Assembly: GCA_029990175.1 (NCBI GenBank)
Contig: JARKIP010000035.1
Span: forward strand, 39,632,001 to 39,696,000
Direction of reading: 5' to 3'
Source: Petunia secreta
Taxonomy: Eukaryota > Streptophyta > Magnoliopsida > Solanales > Solanaceae
Length of the DNA: 64,000 bases
This document shows, piece by piece, positions 1 to 9,790 of the stretch. The translations under genes and the position numbers were made by a program. The notes beneath the pieces were generated by a model. The model made no database searches, was not told where the DNA came from, and worked only from the letters and a program-made list of their open reading frames with translations. How positions within the stretch are numbered: position 1 is the first letter of the stretch; each line of letters opens with the position of its first letter.

Positions 1-266
1 TTACTAACAGATTATATATTGCAGGTTTTTGTATCTTCTAATTTATTTGAACGCAGGATCAACAGTAATTTCTGCACGTATGACATTGTTGTTAAACTGC
101 CTACCGTTACATTAGTTATTCAAAAGGTCCAAAGTTCCAGTACTAAAAATAGCCAACTTTTGATGAAGGATTTTGACAGACCGACGACCATCGATGGTCC
201 AATAGCACTTCAATGGCATTGTTGTAACAAAAATAACTTTTATTTTCTATTTTTTGTCATCACAGA

Positions 267-506
267 GCAAGCGAAATGGATGAAAGGGACATATACATGA
301 ATGTAGTCTATAAGGAAGCAGAGCCTTAGAGCAATTGCTAAAAGCTCTCTTAGTGTGACTTATAAGTCACAGGTTCAAGTCGTAGAAATAGCCGCTAATG
401 CTTGCATTAAATTAGACTGCTTACATCATACTCCTTGAGGTGCGGTCCTTCCCCAGACCATGCGTGAACGCGGGATGCTTTATGCACTGGGTTGCACTTT
501 TTTCCT
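267..506 (+). mobile_element. SINE insertion, Au-like
   Basis: A block of about 240 bp sits in the left E0 copy and is missing from the matching place near 15220. It has a pol III B-box-like motif (GGTTCAAGTC, about 373), a 3' domain with CCTTCCCCAGACC and GCGGGATGCTT, and a short T-run at the end. These are hallmarks of Au-type plant SINEs as I remember them. The putative target duplication is ACAGA (262-266 and 507-511). The A box is degenerate, so this is an old copy. The 5' boundary rests on the empty-site comparison. Confidence 0.65.
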
Positions 507-561
507 ACAGATGGTCGGTCAGATGGTTTCCTGCAATATTTTGTGTACTTTAGCTTCTGAC

Positions 562-1556
562 TAGAGGTGGCAATTGCCGCCCATATTTCTTCGACCTACC
601 CATATCACCTATTACTAATCCGTTTACAATCCATCCACCGAAAATATGGGCTGAAATATGGGTTTAGACAGGTGAGTGCAGATTGCAAATGGGTAAAATA
701 TGAATTAAAGAAATAACAAAAGTTTCGATTTCAGTGTTGGCAGTCAAACTTCTACAAGGCAAACATGAGCTTTCACAGTTGCTGACTTGCCGTGACCACC
801 TATTTCCCAAATCCCAACTTAATTAGGTGGCGTCTTAATGGAGATCACTTTTTATTTGTTTTGTGTGTGTTATTAATTTTTTTTTTTTTTTTTAAAACCT
901 GAAAGCAATGTGCTTGTCTTTGTACTAAAATATTTTTCATATTTTGATAAAAGCTTGTTCTCACTTATGTGCTATGTCTCAGCTAGGATATATGTTCAAT
1001 ATTTCAAACTTATCAATTGAAAATGATTTTCTTTTGATTATAGGATAATTATATAACCACGTTGGCCACCTGTTGCCAAATGTATCAAAGTTGAATAATT
1101 GATCTATCTAGAGAATAAACTATTGCCTCCGTAATAATAAAAAATAATTATTATTTCCTGAAATATATAATAGTTCTCATAATTTCATACTAAATATTGA
1201 TGCATATGTACTTGTTAATTTTGTTTAACTTGAAAAAATCCCTTTGAAATTTCACAAAGTATGTTTCTATTATATGAAATTAAGAAAACTTGTTAATAAT
1301 TTCTCAAAGTATATTTCTAGTATATGAAATTAAGAAAACTTATCAAAAAAAAAAGTATATGAAATTAAGAAAACTGTTTGAGAAGTTATATTAGAATATG
1401 GGTTAATATGGATCAATCCATTTTCAACCCATCCATTAACAACCCAATCCATTTTTTACCCATATAAAATATGGGCAGATTGGGTATTAAACCATTTTTA
1501 TTCAACCCATTTTAAATCCATCCAAATCCAACCCAATCCATCATTTGCCACCGCTA
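562..1556. mobile_element. Non-autonomous hAT-type DNA transposon
   Basis: The 995-bp element starts TAGAGGTGGCAATTG and ends CATTTGCCACCGCTA. The two ends are inverted copies matching at 13 of 15 positions. It is flanked by a perfect 8-bp duplication CTTCTGAC (554-561 and 1557-1564), the length typical of hAT transposition. Both ends are dense in subterminal motifs of the type AACCCAATCCA and their complements. No transposase coding is visible, so it would depend on an enzyme from elsewhere. The paralogous empty site is near 15260 (single CTTCCACG). Confidence 0.88.
1250..1376 (+). repeat. Three-copy tandem repeat inside the hAT element
   Basis: The phrase TATATGAAATTAAGAAAACT occurs three times (about 1272, 1321 and 1355), the first two with a shared upstream TTTC-CAAAGTAT block. 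The spacing is about 49 and 34 bp. An A-run precedes the last copy. It looks like local duplication within the transposon. Confidence 0.7.
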
Positions 1557-1799
1557 CTTCTGACGAATGTGGTCAGAGAAGCAGTCGGCATTAACTCAGA
1601 AATATTTTGACTAATTTTTTAACAGCCGCTGTCTGAAAATATTATTAGTGTTTTGCTTGTCTTTGAGGATAAAGAAGAGGTTGTCCTTTCAATCTGAGTT
1701 CTTCTCTGCTGATTCTTTGACTTGTTCATCCACCTAATTGTGCAATATCACTTTATAAGATTGGTGATCAGTGAGTCATCGCAATCTTGCAACCTTTGT

Positions 1800-2396
1800 T
1801 GCTCTTGATCAAGGTCTCTACCATTCTTCATAATAACAACCATCAACTTTGTAGGATCTTATGTATTAATAGTTTCAGCAAAAAAAAATTCTTGGTGCTC
1901 TAGTATCCAATGCTGCAGATATCTGACCAATTGAGTTTCAATACCTTTTACTACTGGTAAAAATGACTTTTTGATATTTTTTTCTATCCTTGCAGCTTCT
2001 ATCCTAGTACTGTCGCTCATTATCTGTTGCAACAATCCCTTGATACAACGATGTCGTTGTTAGGCTAAGCAAATTATGGATGACAATAACTCAAATGTTG
2101 ATTGAATCATGTCGGCCTTTGACATTGGACCACTTGCCCTTAAGGTCTGACATTATTCTTCCATTACAATTGCAGTTGCTGTATCAGGCCTCCATCGCTA
2201 TCCACCTTGGTTGCTGATATAATTCACATTCCCACCGTAGACTTGTTGATCATACCACCATAATTATATGGAGGATAAGTCTTAATAGCAGAAGGACCAC
2301 ACCGGCCTCTATCAGTAGTATTAACAATATGTTATTGCTTGGTCCCTAACTCATCATTCTCTTTGTAATAAGAGTCATATGTATCATTACTATGGC
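1800..2396 (-). pseudogene. E0 gag C-terminal fragment
   Basis: Read on the minus strand with stops and frame changes, this stretch gives gag-like pieces. From 2396 downward there is a Tyr/Asn/Gly/Gln-rich tail including YGGNVNYISNQGG followed by a stop and RWRP. Further down there is a segment like the coiled region and PSET-type motif at the end of Athila-like gag proteins. The rest of the same gag lies across E1 at 13828-14560. Many stops show an old, dead copy. The family assignment is from memory. Confidence 0.55.
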
Positions 2397-3066
2397 TATA
2401 TTGGATAAAAGCTGACTAGACTTGAAAAGGTGACACGTGTTTTCCACGTGGCGCGGACAGACATCCAACGGACAGACATTTATCACGAGCAGACCTAAAA
2501 GGAGTTATGAAACACTTCAACAGTCAACGGTCTAAGTGAACAGTTATTAACATGATCATCCACGATCATCCAATTATTGGTCATTAAGGCAATCATTACA
2601 ACCCAGCGGTTATGACTCCAACGGATATGTGCCCAGCAGTTACTTATCCAGACAGATCCACGCCCAGCGGTTACGAATCCCAACGGGTGCCTACCAGGCT
2701 TATAAATAGCATTCACCTTAATCGATTGTAGGACAACTTTTACTTCCTGTCGATAATATCACTAAGAATACTCTCTCACTCTTGCTCAGATATTCTCTTT
2801 GCTCATATTTTGCTTATTACTTTAGTTCTTTGATCGTCTGAGTGAAATTGGTATCGAAGAACTCTCTCAGAAGACAAGCGATACGATACGGTTACTTCTC
2901 CTTGTTTCTGTTTATGCTCTACTTTTATTAGTTAATACTTGCATCTTGTTCTCGTATTATCACCATCTTAGCTCACCGTATAAACTCTTAATCTCAACTA
3001 TTGATCGTGACTCCACAAATACAAATTTAATTGTTAATTGGCCTTAAATCGGATCTAGGTTAAATA
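2397..3066 (+). repeat. E1 5' LTR
   Basis: 670 bp, the same length as the right LTR at 13158-13827 with no net indel. The right copy has the canonical TG...CA ends; here the ends are TA...TA after mutation. The promoter elements are listed separately. R and U5 follow the TATA box at 2701. Confidence 0.95.
2434..2708 (+). promoter_or_regulatory. E1 LTR promoter: paired G-boxes, MYB-like repeats, TATA box
   Basis: Two CACGTG G-boxes lie 11 bp apart (2434-2439 and 2445-2450). Three copies of a CCCAGC(G/A)GTTA motif follow, at about 2602, 2632 and 2663, two of them trailed by CCAACGG. These contain the CNGTTR core bound by plant MYB factors. A TATAAATA box is at 2701-2708. The same sites recur 10761 bp downstream in the 3' LTR. 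G-box and MYB sites are associated with stress or light response; that role here is inferred. Confidence 0.7.
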
Positions 3067-3067
3067 A

Positions 3068-3086
3068 TTTGGCGACCATAGTGGGA
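3068..3086 (+). other. E1 primer-binding site
   Basis: TTTGGCGACCATAGTGGGA begins two bases after the 5' LTR, where the tRNA primer for minus-strand DNA synthesis should pair. The TGGCG-start form resembles Tat-lineage sites. The specific tRNA was not determined. Confidence 0.75.
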
Positions 3087-3168
3087 GCCGGTTAATAGCC
3101 TTCGTAGGTTAATAGTTTATCTTTGATATTATACCTATTTTCGTCAGTCTTTTTGCTCTATAACTAAC

Positions 3169-4830
3169 ATGGCAGAAAGCAACTCTCAACGAACTATCGT
3201 AGGCGGAGAACAGGTAAATACTCCTTCACTCAGTCCTAATTACTCTCCTGACTATTCTCCCGATTACTCGTCCGATGGGCAGCAACGATCTTCCCAATGA
3301 CCGGTCAGGCAGCGATATAGGCGTATGCACTCTCAGAGAACTACCCCACCCAGGAGACGACGCCATAGGAGTCTCTCCCCTGGCCGAGGGAACCTCCAAG
3401 AAACACTCTTTGCTTTCATGTAGGAACAGGCAGAAGTAAACCGAGGAATAAACGAGGCACTCACCTCTCTCCGAAGGAGTAACCCTTCAACTACAAGGGC
3501 TGACGCTGCGGCACCTGTTTGTGACGCACCATCTTCACATACCTCGAGGCAAGGTGGAGAGCGGAACAACGATGGTACTGCAGATCCAACGACCCAAGTC
3601 AACTAGAATCAGAACGGAGGGTCTATGGCGCCTACAGATGTGAGCCTTGCTGTGGAAGCTCTCACCAAACAATTCAAAGAAAGCCAGGAAGCACTTCAAA
3701 AGTCTCTCCACGAGAGGATTGATGAGATGCCGGGTGCTCCACCCACACTGAAGAAAGTCGATGTCCAGCGTTATTCACAGCGACCCTGGAAGAAGGAGGC
3801 AGCCCCAAAAGCGATACCTAAGACGTTTAAAATGCCAAACATCCCGAGGTATCGCGGAACATCTGATCCCAACGACCATCTCATGATTTTCAGCAACTTT
3901 ATCAAGGCTAGCGATCTCACCGACGAGGAGATCGAATCTGTTCAATTGAAGAAGTTCGTCGAAACCCTAGCAGACGGAGCTTTGCGATGGTATTCAATGT
4001 TGCCACCCAACTCCATTGCGTCTTTCGCAGAAATGGCTGAATTGTTCGTGAAGGCATACAAAGGTGCTCAGAAGACGGAGACCCGCGTAGAGGACATCTT
4101 TGAAATCAAGCAAAGACCCGACGAGTCTCTCCGCAAGTACGTGGATCGCTTCCAGAGAGAATGCATGATGCTCCCCAAAGTACCAGACAGATGGCAGCGA
4201 TCGCATTTACCAACAGCCTGGATATCAGGATCTCAGAGGCTACGCGTAGACTTTATGAGTCTCTTCGCGAGTTCCCAGCAGCCAGTTGGTCAGACGTCTA
4301 CAACCGTTACAATTCTAAGGTACGTATTGATGAAGATAAATTGATTGGAACAGGTACTCGAGGAAGAGCTCAGGCACGTAGTGGTGGATCCGGCGGAAAG
4401 GCCGAGACTGAGAGAACAGACGTACATTATGAACCGTACCCTGATCAGTCACGCAGCCATTCCAAAGGACGCAATCGCAACAACAAAGGGTTTTCCCGGA
4501 GAGATGATTCAGAATCAAGCCTCCGTGGAGCCCCAAGCCTGCCGAATTTCAACGTAGAGACGTCTGAAGTAGTGGCAGCACTCAAAGACATGGGAGAGAA
4601 GGTCAAATGGCCGAAAGACATGAAGACCGACCCAAGCAAGCGAAACCAAGGCCTGTGGTACGATTTCCATCGTGACCATGGCCACACCATCGAAGACTGC
4701 AAAACCCTCAGGTATGAAATTGCTCATTTGTTGAAACAGGGATTCTTGAAGGAGTTCCTGACCGAGAAGGGAAAGCAGACTCATGCGAAGGCACAGCAGA
4801 ACAAACTTGGCCCTCCACGAGCATCCTCTC
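3169..4830 (+). pseudogene. E1 gag (broken)
   Basis: Encodes the structural protein that packages element RNA in cytoplasmic particles. The frame opens at ATG 3169 and is cut by TGA 3298, TAG 3421 and TAG 3604, all in the frame that continues from 3625. The conserved gag core runs about 3835-4190 (RYRGTSDPNDHL onward). A frameshift near 4185-4200 moves the frame, and the protein then continues to about 4830 with a YDFHRDHGHTIEDC segment. That segment resembles the zinc-knuckle-like motif of this lineage with the first cysteine replaced by tyrosine. A second frameshift near 4830 leads into protease. The three early nonsense codons could each arise from a single C-to-T change. Confidence 0.85.
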
Positions 4831-5629
4831 AAGTAGGACAGTTAATGTTATTTCAGGTGGAATCGAGGTGGACTCCGTTACTTTCACAGCAAAGAAGTAT
4901 GCAAAGGTCTCCATCACAAACAACAAGCGTCCACGATCAGAAGAAGTAATCACATTTGAGGACTCTGATGCCAATGGCTCGCAATTTCCACATGCTGATG
5001 CGTTAGTCATAACGTTACGCATGGTGGAGTTTGACGTCAAGAGAGTACTCATTGATGCAGGCAGTTCCGCGAACATTATCCAATCACGGGTTGTCAGAGA
5101 GATGCAGCTGTCGGACAAGATCGTGCCCATATCTCGAGTTCTATCCGGCTTCAACAATTCAAGTGAGAAGACTCTCGGAGAGATTACCCTGACAACTCTT
5201 GCCGAAGGGGTAGCAAAGGAAACAACCTTTCATGTTGTCAATGCGGATCTAGCCTACAACATCATTTTGGGTAGACCTTGGATCCACGACATGCAAGCTG
5301 TTCCTTCGACCTATCATCAAGTATTGAAGTTCCCATCCGAATGGGGAGTACGCGAGGTCCGAGGAGAGCAATGCTCTGCCCGAGACTGCTATTCTGTGGC
5401 TCTCAAACTGCCCGAAGAGAACAAATAGCAATTACAGCGACCGGGGCCAGAAATACCACCTGAAGAGGCTAAGTACGAGGTCCCGGAATTCATCACGAAG
5501 ATGGACAAAAGAGAAAACCATATGCCAACCGTAGAAGCTCTGGAACCCGAAGAATTATTCGCCGACAAGCCAGAGCGGAAGGTGTACTTAGGGACCGAAC
5601 TGAACGAGCGCCTACGGGGAGATATCCTC
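4831..5629 (+). pseudogene. E1 protease region (broken)
   Basis: The aspartic protease would cut the Gag-Pol polyprotein. The active-site motif is LIDAGSSANI at about 5050-5080, with the catalytic aspartate kept. The second conserved block NIILGRPWIH is at about 5260-5285. The frame stops at TAG 5426 and continues in the same frame to TAG 5630, then into RT. The upstream edge follows a frameshift out of gag. Apart from the nonsense codons the domain looks normal for Tat-type elements. Confidence 0.85.
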
Positions 5630-5632
5630 TAG

Positions 5633-6805
5633 TTCCTCAAGGAACGGCATACAACATTCGCTTGGTCCCACGCAGATATGACAGGTATTTCTCCTGACAT
5701 CATTACTCACAGGTTGAACGTTGATCCGTATCACCGCCCGGTGAAACAAAAGACGCGCCAGCGAAGAGCCTTTCGGAACCAGCTCATCAACGACGAGGTC
5801 GACCGGCTGCTGAAAATCGGTTCAGTACGTGAAGTCAAGTATCCAGACTGGCTAGCCAACGTGGTTGTCGTACCTAAAAAGAACGGCAAATGGCGAGTCT
5901 GCATTGACTTCACAGATTTAAATAAAGCCTGCCCGAAGGATTCATATCCTCTTCCCAAGATAGATCAACTGATCGATGCAACGGCCGGACACGAGATGCT
6001 AACCTTTCTCGACGCGTACTCTGGATATAACCAGATATTGATGGACCCTGAAGACCAGGAGAAAACGGCGTTCATAACCTGTCGAGGTACGTACTGTTAT
6101 AAAGTTATGCCATTTGGATTGAAAAATGCAGGTGCAACCTATCAGCGTCTAGTCAATCGAATATTCCATGACCATATCGGAAAGACTATCGAAGTGAACA
6201 TCGATGACATGCTGATCAAATCCAAACGAGCAGAAGACCATCTGGCACATCTGAAAGAAGCTTTCCGAATCTTGGATCAGTATAACATGAAGCTGAACCC
6301 AGAGAAGTGTGCTTTCGGAGTCGGATCGGGGAAGTTTCTGGGATTCATTGTTTCTCAGCGGGGAATTGAAGTCAATCCCGCTCAGATTAAAGCCATTGAA
6401 TCAATCCCAGATGTACTCCACAACAGGAAAGATGTCATGAACTGACGGGGAAAGTGGCAGCTCTACGCAGATTCATGTCACGATCATCTGACCGATGCAA
6501 AAGTTTCTTCGATGTCTTGAAACAGAATAAGGAGTTCGAATGGACTCCTGAATACCAGCAAGCATTGATGGATTTGAAAAAGTATCTATCCGATCCACCA
6601 CTGCTCTCCACGCCTCAGGAGGGTGAGCAGCTGCTGATTTATTTGGCAGTCTCAGAATCATCGGTAAGCGCTGTTCTAGTTCGGGAAGAAAAAGATAAAC
6701 AACTTCCTATCTATTACATTAGCAAAGCTCTAATTGATGTAGAGACACGCTATTAACCTTTAGAAAAATTGGTGTTAGCACTAGTAACTGCTGCTCGTAA
6801 GTTAC
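5633..6805 (+). pseudogene. E1 reverse transcriptase and RNase H (broken)
   Basis: The RT copies element RNA to DNA. Visible blocks in order: PVKQKTRQRR, the WRVCIDFTDLNKACPKD block at about 5890-5940, FLDAYSGYNQI near 6010, FGLKNAGATYQRLV near 6115-6160, and the catalytic box at about 6195. The box reads NIDDM where YVDDM is usual, so the tyrosine is changed but both aspartates remain. A single-base loss near 6438 shifts the frame. RNase H sequence then follows (PPLLSTPQEGEQLLIYLAVS, KALIDVETRY) until TAA 6754, and there is another shift near 6810. Confidence 0.88.
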
Positions 6806-8756
6806 GCCCTATTTTCAAAGCCATTCGATAGCTGTGGTTACAACCTTTCCTTTGCGAAATGTTCTGCACAAACCTGAATTTTCAGGAAGGTTGGTAAAAT
6901 GGGCTATAGAATTATCTGAATTTGATATCACCTATCAGCCTCGAGTAGCAATAAAGTCACAAGTTCTGGCAGACTTCAGCACTAACATATACCCTGAAGC
7001 AGAAAGGGAAGCTATTCTTTATGCAGGGCAGGCTCCTGGCGCATGGACCCTTCACACAGACGGTTCTTCGAGCGTCAAAGGGTCCGGGCTTGGATTGGTC
7101 CTCGTTGCTCCATTCGGTGAGATGGTAAGGCAGGCTATCAAGTGCCCATTTATTACTAACAATGAGGCCGAATATGAGGCCGTTACTGCAGGATTAGAAC
7201 TAGCCCGAAGTTATGGAGCAACCATCGTCAAACTAAAAAGCGACTCTCAGCTGGTGGTCAATCAGATCAACGGAGGTTTCATTGCACGAGAATCCAGGAT
7301 GAAAGTATACCTCGCCCAAGTGAAAGAGCTCCTAGCACAGTTTGACGAATGGGAAGCAGTCCAGATTCCACGGGAAGAGAACTATGAAGCTGATGCTCTC
7401 GCAAACATGGGATCAGTGGCAGAGATAGGAGCAGCTAGCTCTTCAGCTGTTGTTCAACTTCTCTACACGACCATGGACAAAGAAAATTTCGAAGTCAACA
7501 CCATCAACGCTACTTGGGACTGGCGGAATCAGATAACAAATTATCTTATCCATGGAACTCTACCCGCAGATACAAAAGCTGCTCGTAAACTCCGAGTAAA
7601 AGCTGCTCGGTATACAATCCTCAACGGCGAGCTTTACCGGAGGATGTTTGCAGGACCTCTTGCAAAATGTCTTGGACCAAATCAGATTAATTATGTGATG
7701 AGAGAAGTCCACGAAGGCTGTTGCGGAAATCATTCCGGGGGCAAGGCATTAACTCGGAAGCTGATTCGTGCAGGTTACTATTGGGACAAAATGGAGAAAG
7801 ATACGAACGAATTTGTCAAAAAATGTGACAAATGCCAGAGGTTCGCCCATCTTCTCCATCAGCCAGCAGAACCACTTCATTCAATAATCTCCTCGTGGCC
7901 CTTCATGAAATGGGGAATGGACATCGTTGGTCCTCTTCCCACAGCTCCAAGGGGAATGCGCTTCTTATTGATCATCACTGACTACTTCACAAAGTGGGTC
8001 GAAGCGGCAGCATATTCAAGGATACGACAAACGGAAGTCGTCGACTTCCTCTGGCGTTTTGTCGTATATCGCTTTGGAGCACCTAAGGAAATAGTCATGG
8101 ACAGCGGCCCGCAATTTATCGGCCAGAAAGTGACTAGGTTCCTCCACTATCTGCACATCAAGAGGATGACCTCCTCTCCGTGTCATCCTGTTGCTAATGG
8201 ACACGAAGAGTCTACCAACAAAATCATAGTTGAATCCCTTAAAAAGCGCCTCGAGCAGGCAAAGGGATGTTGGGTAGAAGAGTTACCTGGAGTACTATGG
8301 GCCTATCGTACAACGATAAAAATGAGTACCGGAGAAACTCCTCACTCATTGGTATATGGTGCAGATGCTCTAATCCCAGTCGAAATCGGAGAAGCCAGCC
8401 TGCGATATGCACATGCCACTGAGGAATCAAACTCAGTTAACCTATCCGAAGAGCTGGACCTCCTCGAATAACGCAGAGAACTAGCTCTTGTACGAGTAGT
8501 CGCTCAAAAAGAACGAATCGAGCAATACTACAATCGGGGACTGCGCGTACGAAGCTTCCAAGTCGGAGACTTTGTACTCAGAAAAGTCTCCCAGAGCACA
8601 CAAGAAACAAATTCAGGGAAGCTTGGTCCTAATTGGGAAGGCCCCTACAAAGTAATTGCTTCAGTCGGTAAGGGATCTTATCGTTTGGCACGACCAGACG
8701 GCTCCACTGTCCCGAACAGTTGGAATGTGGTTTACCTCAAAAGGTATCACTTTTAA
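6806..8756 (+). pseudogene. E1 RNase H, second (archaeal-type) RNase H and integrase
   Basis: The longest open piece (6834-8471) begins in the end of the first RNase H. The second RNase H has DGSSS at about 7058, NNEAEYEA near 7160, SDSQLVVNQ near 7240 and ADALAN near 7390, so its acidic residues are present. Integrase follows: a His-His-Cys-Cys zinc domain (HEGCCGNH ... CDKCQ, 7710-7835), then the core with D (GMDIVGPL, about 7920), D (VMDSGPQF, about 8097) and E (GHEES, about 8205), giving DD35E spacing. TAA 8469 interrupts, and the frame resumes to a natural TAA at 8754-8756 with the GPY-type C-terminus (GPNWEGPYKV). No chromodomain is seen. Confidence 0.9.
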
Positions 8757-8862
8757 GTGGTAAAACGGTTAGTTATCTTACACTTACCTTTTATCTTTAC
8801 AAAAGTTCTTACTTTTATTATATATTCTTTCTAAATGGTACTAACGACCTAAACAAGGTCAG

Positions 8863-8936
8863 ATCCGTTTAGCTCAACTGGTAGAGCTCGAAGTTCTTCA
8901 ACTTCGCTGCTGTGGGTTCGAATCCCACAACGGACA
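8863..8936 (+). tRNA. tRNA-like sequence (Lys-like, probably pseudogene) inside E1
   Basis: A 74-nt cloverleaf can be drawn. The acceptor pairs 8863-8869 with 8929-8935 at six of seven positions, with an A:C mismatch at position 1. The D stem is GCTC/GAGC. The anticodon stem is CGAAG/CTTCG with an 8-nt loop, one base longer than normal, containing CTT. The variable loop is CTGCT, and the T arm GTGGG/CCCAC encloses TTCGAAT. The pol III A box (TAGCTCAACTGG) and B box (GGTTCGAATCC) are both consensus. No T-run terminator follows directly. It lies about 107 bp after the pol stop. The loop size and mismatch favour a pseudogene; Lys is the nearest type by loop content. Confidence 0.72.
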
Positions 8937-9122
8937 CACTCCTCGTTTGGTTATATGTGTTCTATATGCAACTCACCGAAAACTCTTTTCATGTTATCAC
9001 TTTACGTGCTCCAACATAAAAATAAGGGGGGTGGTGAGAGGCCCCTGTAGGCCAGATAAGACCTTCATAAAGGCGAAAGACCTTACCGAAAGGCGAATTT
9101 TTAAAGTTTTTCAAAAACTTTC

Positions 9123-9290
9123 ACGTGACAAGACTTCCACAAAAATAAGAGGAGTCGTTCACAAAACCAAACTCTTACGTGACAAAGGCTTCCACGAAAA
9201 TAAGAGGAGTCATTCACAAAACAAAAACCTTTATGTGACAAGGCTTCCATGAATATAAGAGAAGTCGTTCACAAGGCCAACGACTCGGCC
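9123..9290 (+). repeat. Tandem repeat of 54-56 bp, three copies, E1 3' region
   Basis: Copies start at about 9123, 9177 and 9233 with ACGTGACAAGRCTTCCA, each followed by AATAAGAGRAGTCRTTCAC. Copies differ at several sites. They lie in the non-coding part between pol and the antisense gene. Confidence 0.85.
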
Positions 9291-9790
9291 AGAGCCAATC
9301 TACAAAGCCATGCAACAACTTTCAACTATCAAAACGATAAGCAAAGTTATACGCAAAGAGCAATGATTTGGCCAAAACTCTAACGACCACGACTCGGTCA
9401 AACTACCTACAACTTACGACCTCTTCCTAACGAAAGGCTAAGTTAAAAACATTTGGGCAAACTTTTGGAGATATGAACTTAATAAAGTTCAAACATCAGA
9501 AAACTCCAAATCATAAGGCACGACAGCCACAACACATGCAAACAAAAAGATCAAGAGTTCAAACTAAATATAGTCACTGAACAGATCTAAAGTACTATAT
9601 ATACATTATCCTGTAAATTGATAAAATGCCAAAAACGGCTGACAGAAATTTGCAGAGTGTTCAAAGGCCAAACAAAACCGGCCATACAAAGGACCAGAAA
9701 GTCTTTACTAGACTTCTGTCCACCAACAAACAAGTCCGGCTCTCGCCAGACAATAAAAAATATGCATCAATCACAGATTGAGAAAGGGCA
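9291..9790. other. E1 non-coding stretch before the antisense gene end
   Basis: AC-rich sequence with scattered CGACTCGG and AACGACC-like words. No convincing ORF, RNA or repeat was seen. It should contain the 3' end of the antisense transcript; no clear polyadenylation signal was picked out. Confidence 0.5.

Larger units (their letters stand above)
60..1640. repeat. E0 left terminal-repeat copy (diverged, carries two insertions)
   Basis: Once the insertions at 267-506 and 562-1556 are set aside, this stretch aligns in the same orientation with 15030-15370. Shared blocks are around 85-260, 505-561 and 1557-1650 of the left copy. With the minus-strand gag fragments between the two copies, the simplest reading is that they are the LTRs of an old retroelement (E0). 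Outer boundaries were not found, and similarity is only moderate. The sequence before about 60 shows nothing recognisable. Confidence 0.55.

Noticed and set aside
19..300. 93-codon frame at the left edge
   Set aside because: No ATG start, lies in the diverged E0 terminal copy and runs into the SINE.
340..420. Possible tRNA gene (B-box-like GGTTCAAGTC)
   Set aside because: No cloverleaf can be closed and the downstream text fits a SINE body.
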